The position numbers and the translations under genes were made by a program. From an uncultured Clostridia bacterium (lineage in GTDB: Bacteria > Bacillota > Clostridia > Oscillospirales > Oscillospiraceae), in NCBI GenBank assembly GCA_945877365.1, contig CAMCRV010000007.1, positions 1-64,000 of the forward strand: 64,000 bases of DNA, given 5' to 3'. Of this stretch, positions 62,936 to 64,000 are shown in pieces. How positions within the stretch are numbered: the stretch's first letter is position 1; every line of letters starts with the position of its first letter. The notes beneath the pieces are model-generated. The model was not told the origin of the DNA and did no database searches. It saw only the letters and a program-made list of their open reading frames with translations.

Positions 62936-63151
62936 GTGCTTATGGGTTTTACACAGCGGGGTGATAATTGGAATTTGTGGGGGTGTCCAAAGCCTCCCCT
63001 GTGTAAGGGGAGGTGGCAAAAATCTATTGATTTTTGCCGGAGGGGTTGTCAATCCCCCAGTCAGCTTCGCTGACAGCCCCCTTTACACAAGGGGGCCTTT
63101 GAGCTCGCTAAATTCCAATTTGTCGCTTTACTGACTTACGCCGATACGCAC
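62936..63151. repeat. Repeat family A copy 5
   Basis: GTGCTTATGGG...CCGATACGCAC termini; core in same orientation as copy 3. Confidence 0.85.
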
Positions 63152-63260
63152 ATTGTCATGCTATGTTCAGTATATCATAGCGGAGCGGTGTTTTCAATCT
63201 TCCCGGAGGGAGAAAAGGGCAAAATGACAACAGAAAGGGGAAGAAACTGTAATCTGATAA

Positions 63261-63300
63261 ACAATACCGGCTCTCCCATCGGGAGAGCCGGTATTGTTTT
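63261..63300 (-). terminator. intrinsic terminator after hybrid kinase
   Basis: ACAATACCGGCTCTCCcatcGGGAGAGCCGGTATTGT, 16-bp stem. Confidence 0.8.
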
Positions 63301-63314
63301 CGGAAGCCTCCGGC

Positions 63315-64000
63315 TTACAGGAGCCAGCGGATCAGGGTTTTGGCCAGAATATTCAGGTCAAGGGGCTTTGCAATGTGCTCATTCATGCCCACGGTTTTGG
63401 CGGCGTGGACATCCTCAGCGAAGGCATTGGCGGTCATGGCGACAATGGGAACCTGCCTGCAGTAGCTGCGATCCATGGCGCGGATGGCTCGGGCGGCATC
63501 GTAGCCATTCATCCGGGGCATCTGGATATCCATAAAGATGATGTCGTAGTAGCCGTCCGGACAGTCGGTGACCAGATCCACCGCCTGAATTCCGTCCACG
63601 GCGCGCTCCACCAGAATGCCGGTCATGCCCAGAATCTCCGTGGCAATTTCGGCGTTCAGTTCGTTGTCCTCCACCAGCAGGGCGCGCTTTCCGGTGAGGT
63701 CAATGTCCCCCAGCTCCACCAGAGGCTCCGCCTGAGCGATCTCTTCCTCGCCCAGCAGAACGGAGAAGGTTTTGGCCAGCCGGGAACGGAACAGGGGTTT
63801 GCTGATGAAGGCGTTGGCGCCGGCGGCGCGCGCCTCCTGCTCGATATCCGACCAGTCGTAGGCGGAGATGATGATAATGGGAACATCCGCACCAACCGCC
63901 CCGCGAATGGCTCGGGTGGTGGCGATGCCGTCCATGTCCGGCATCTTCCAGTCGAGGATGCAGGCGAAGTAGTCCCGATTCTGCGCATGGTGCTCCACCA
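63315..64000 (-). CDS. tandem receiver-domain C-terminus of a hybrid histidine kinase (5' end outside window)
   Basis: CILDWKMPDMDGIATTRAIRG ... LLVEDNELNAEIATEILG ... FMDIQMPRMNGYDAARAIRAMD; no Hpt after the last REC. Confidence 0.88.
   Translation of the reverse strand, partial: VEHHAQNRDYFACILDWKMPDMDGIATTRAIRGAVGADVPIIIISAYDWSDIEQEARAAGANAFISKPLFRSRLAKTFSVLLGEEEIAQAEPLVELGDIDLTGKRALLVEDNELNAEIATEILGMTGILVERAVDGIQAVDLVTDCPDGYYDIIFMDIQMPRMNGYDAARAIRAMDRSYCRQVPIVAMTANAFAEDVHAAKTVGMNEHIAKPLDLNILAKTLIRWLL

Overview
This 64-kb window looks like a chromosomal segment of a moderately GC-rich Clostridia/Oscillospirales-type gut Firmicute. The lineage is inferred from gene content and style only. 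About 55 coding regions are supported. They include a NusG-II / Gx-transporter / ApbE flavin-redox locus and a tyrosine recombinase followed by a DNA segment bounded by perfect 16-bp inverted repeats and an Hpt-like gene. There is a LicT-controlled alpha-glucoside PTS operon carrying its own EI and HPr, a hybrid histidine kinase, and a sugar ABC/oxidoreductase/isomerase operon ending in an arylamine N-acetyltransferase. Further on are KdpDE + TrkA, BlaI/BlaR1, a tandem pair of mosaic membrane proteins inside a surface-glycan cluster, an ECF sigma locus, cls, a housekeeping block (rRNA methyltransferase-dprA-topA-trmFO-plsX-rnc), and a GlnK/GlnL-like two-component system next to a lone PTS EIIC. 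The best candidate for an undescribed system is at 4.84-6.33 kb: a putative recombinase-driven invertible promoter switch controlling an Hpt-domain protein whose phospho-accepting His is replaced by Ile. The window also carries a dense, nested family of interspersed repeats with shared arms and swapped or inverted cores. One copy has terminal inverted repeats and a 10-bp flanking direct repeat. All identifications are by reading motifs in the sequence and supplied translations; no database search was run.
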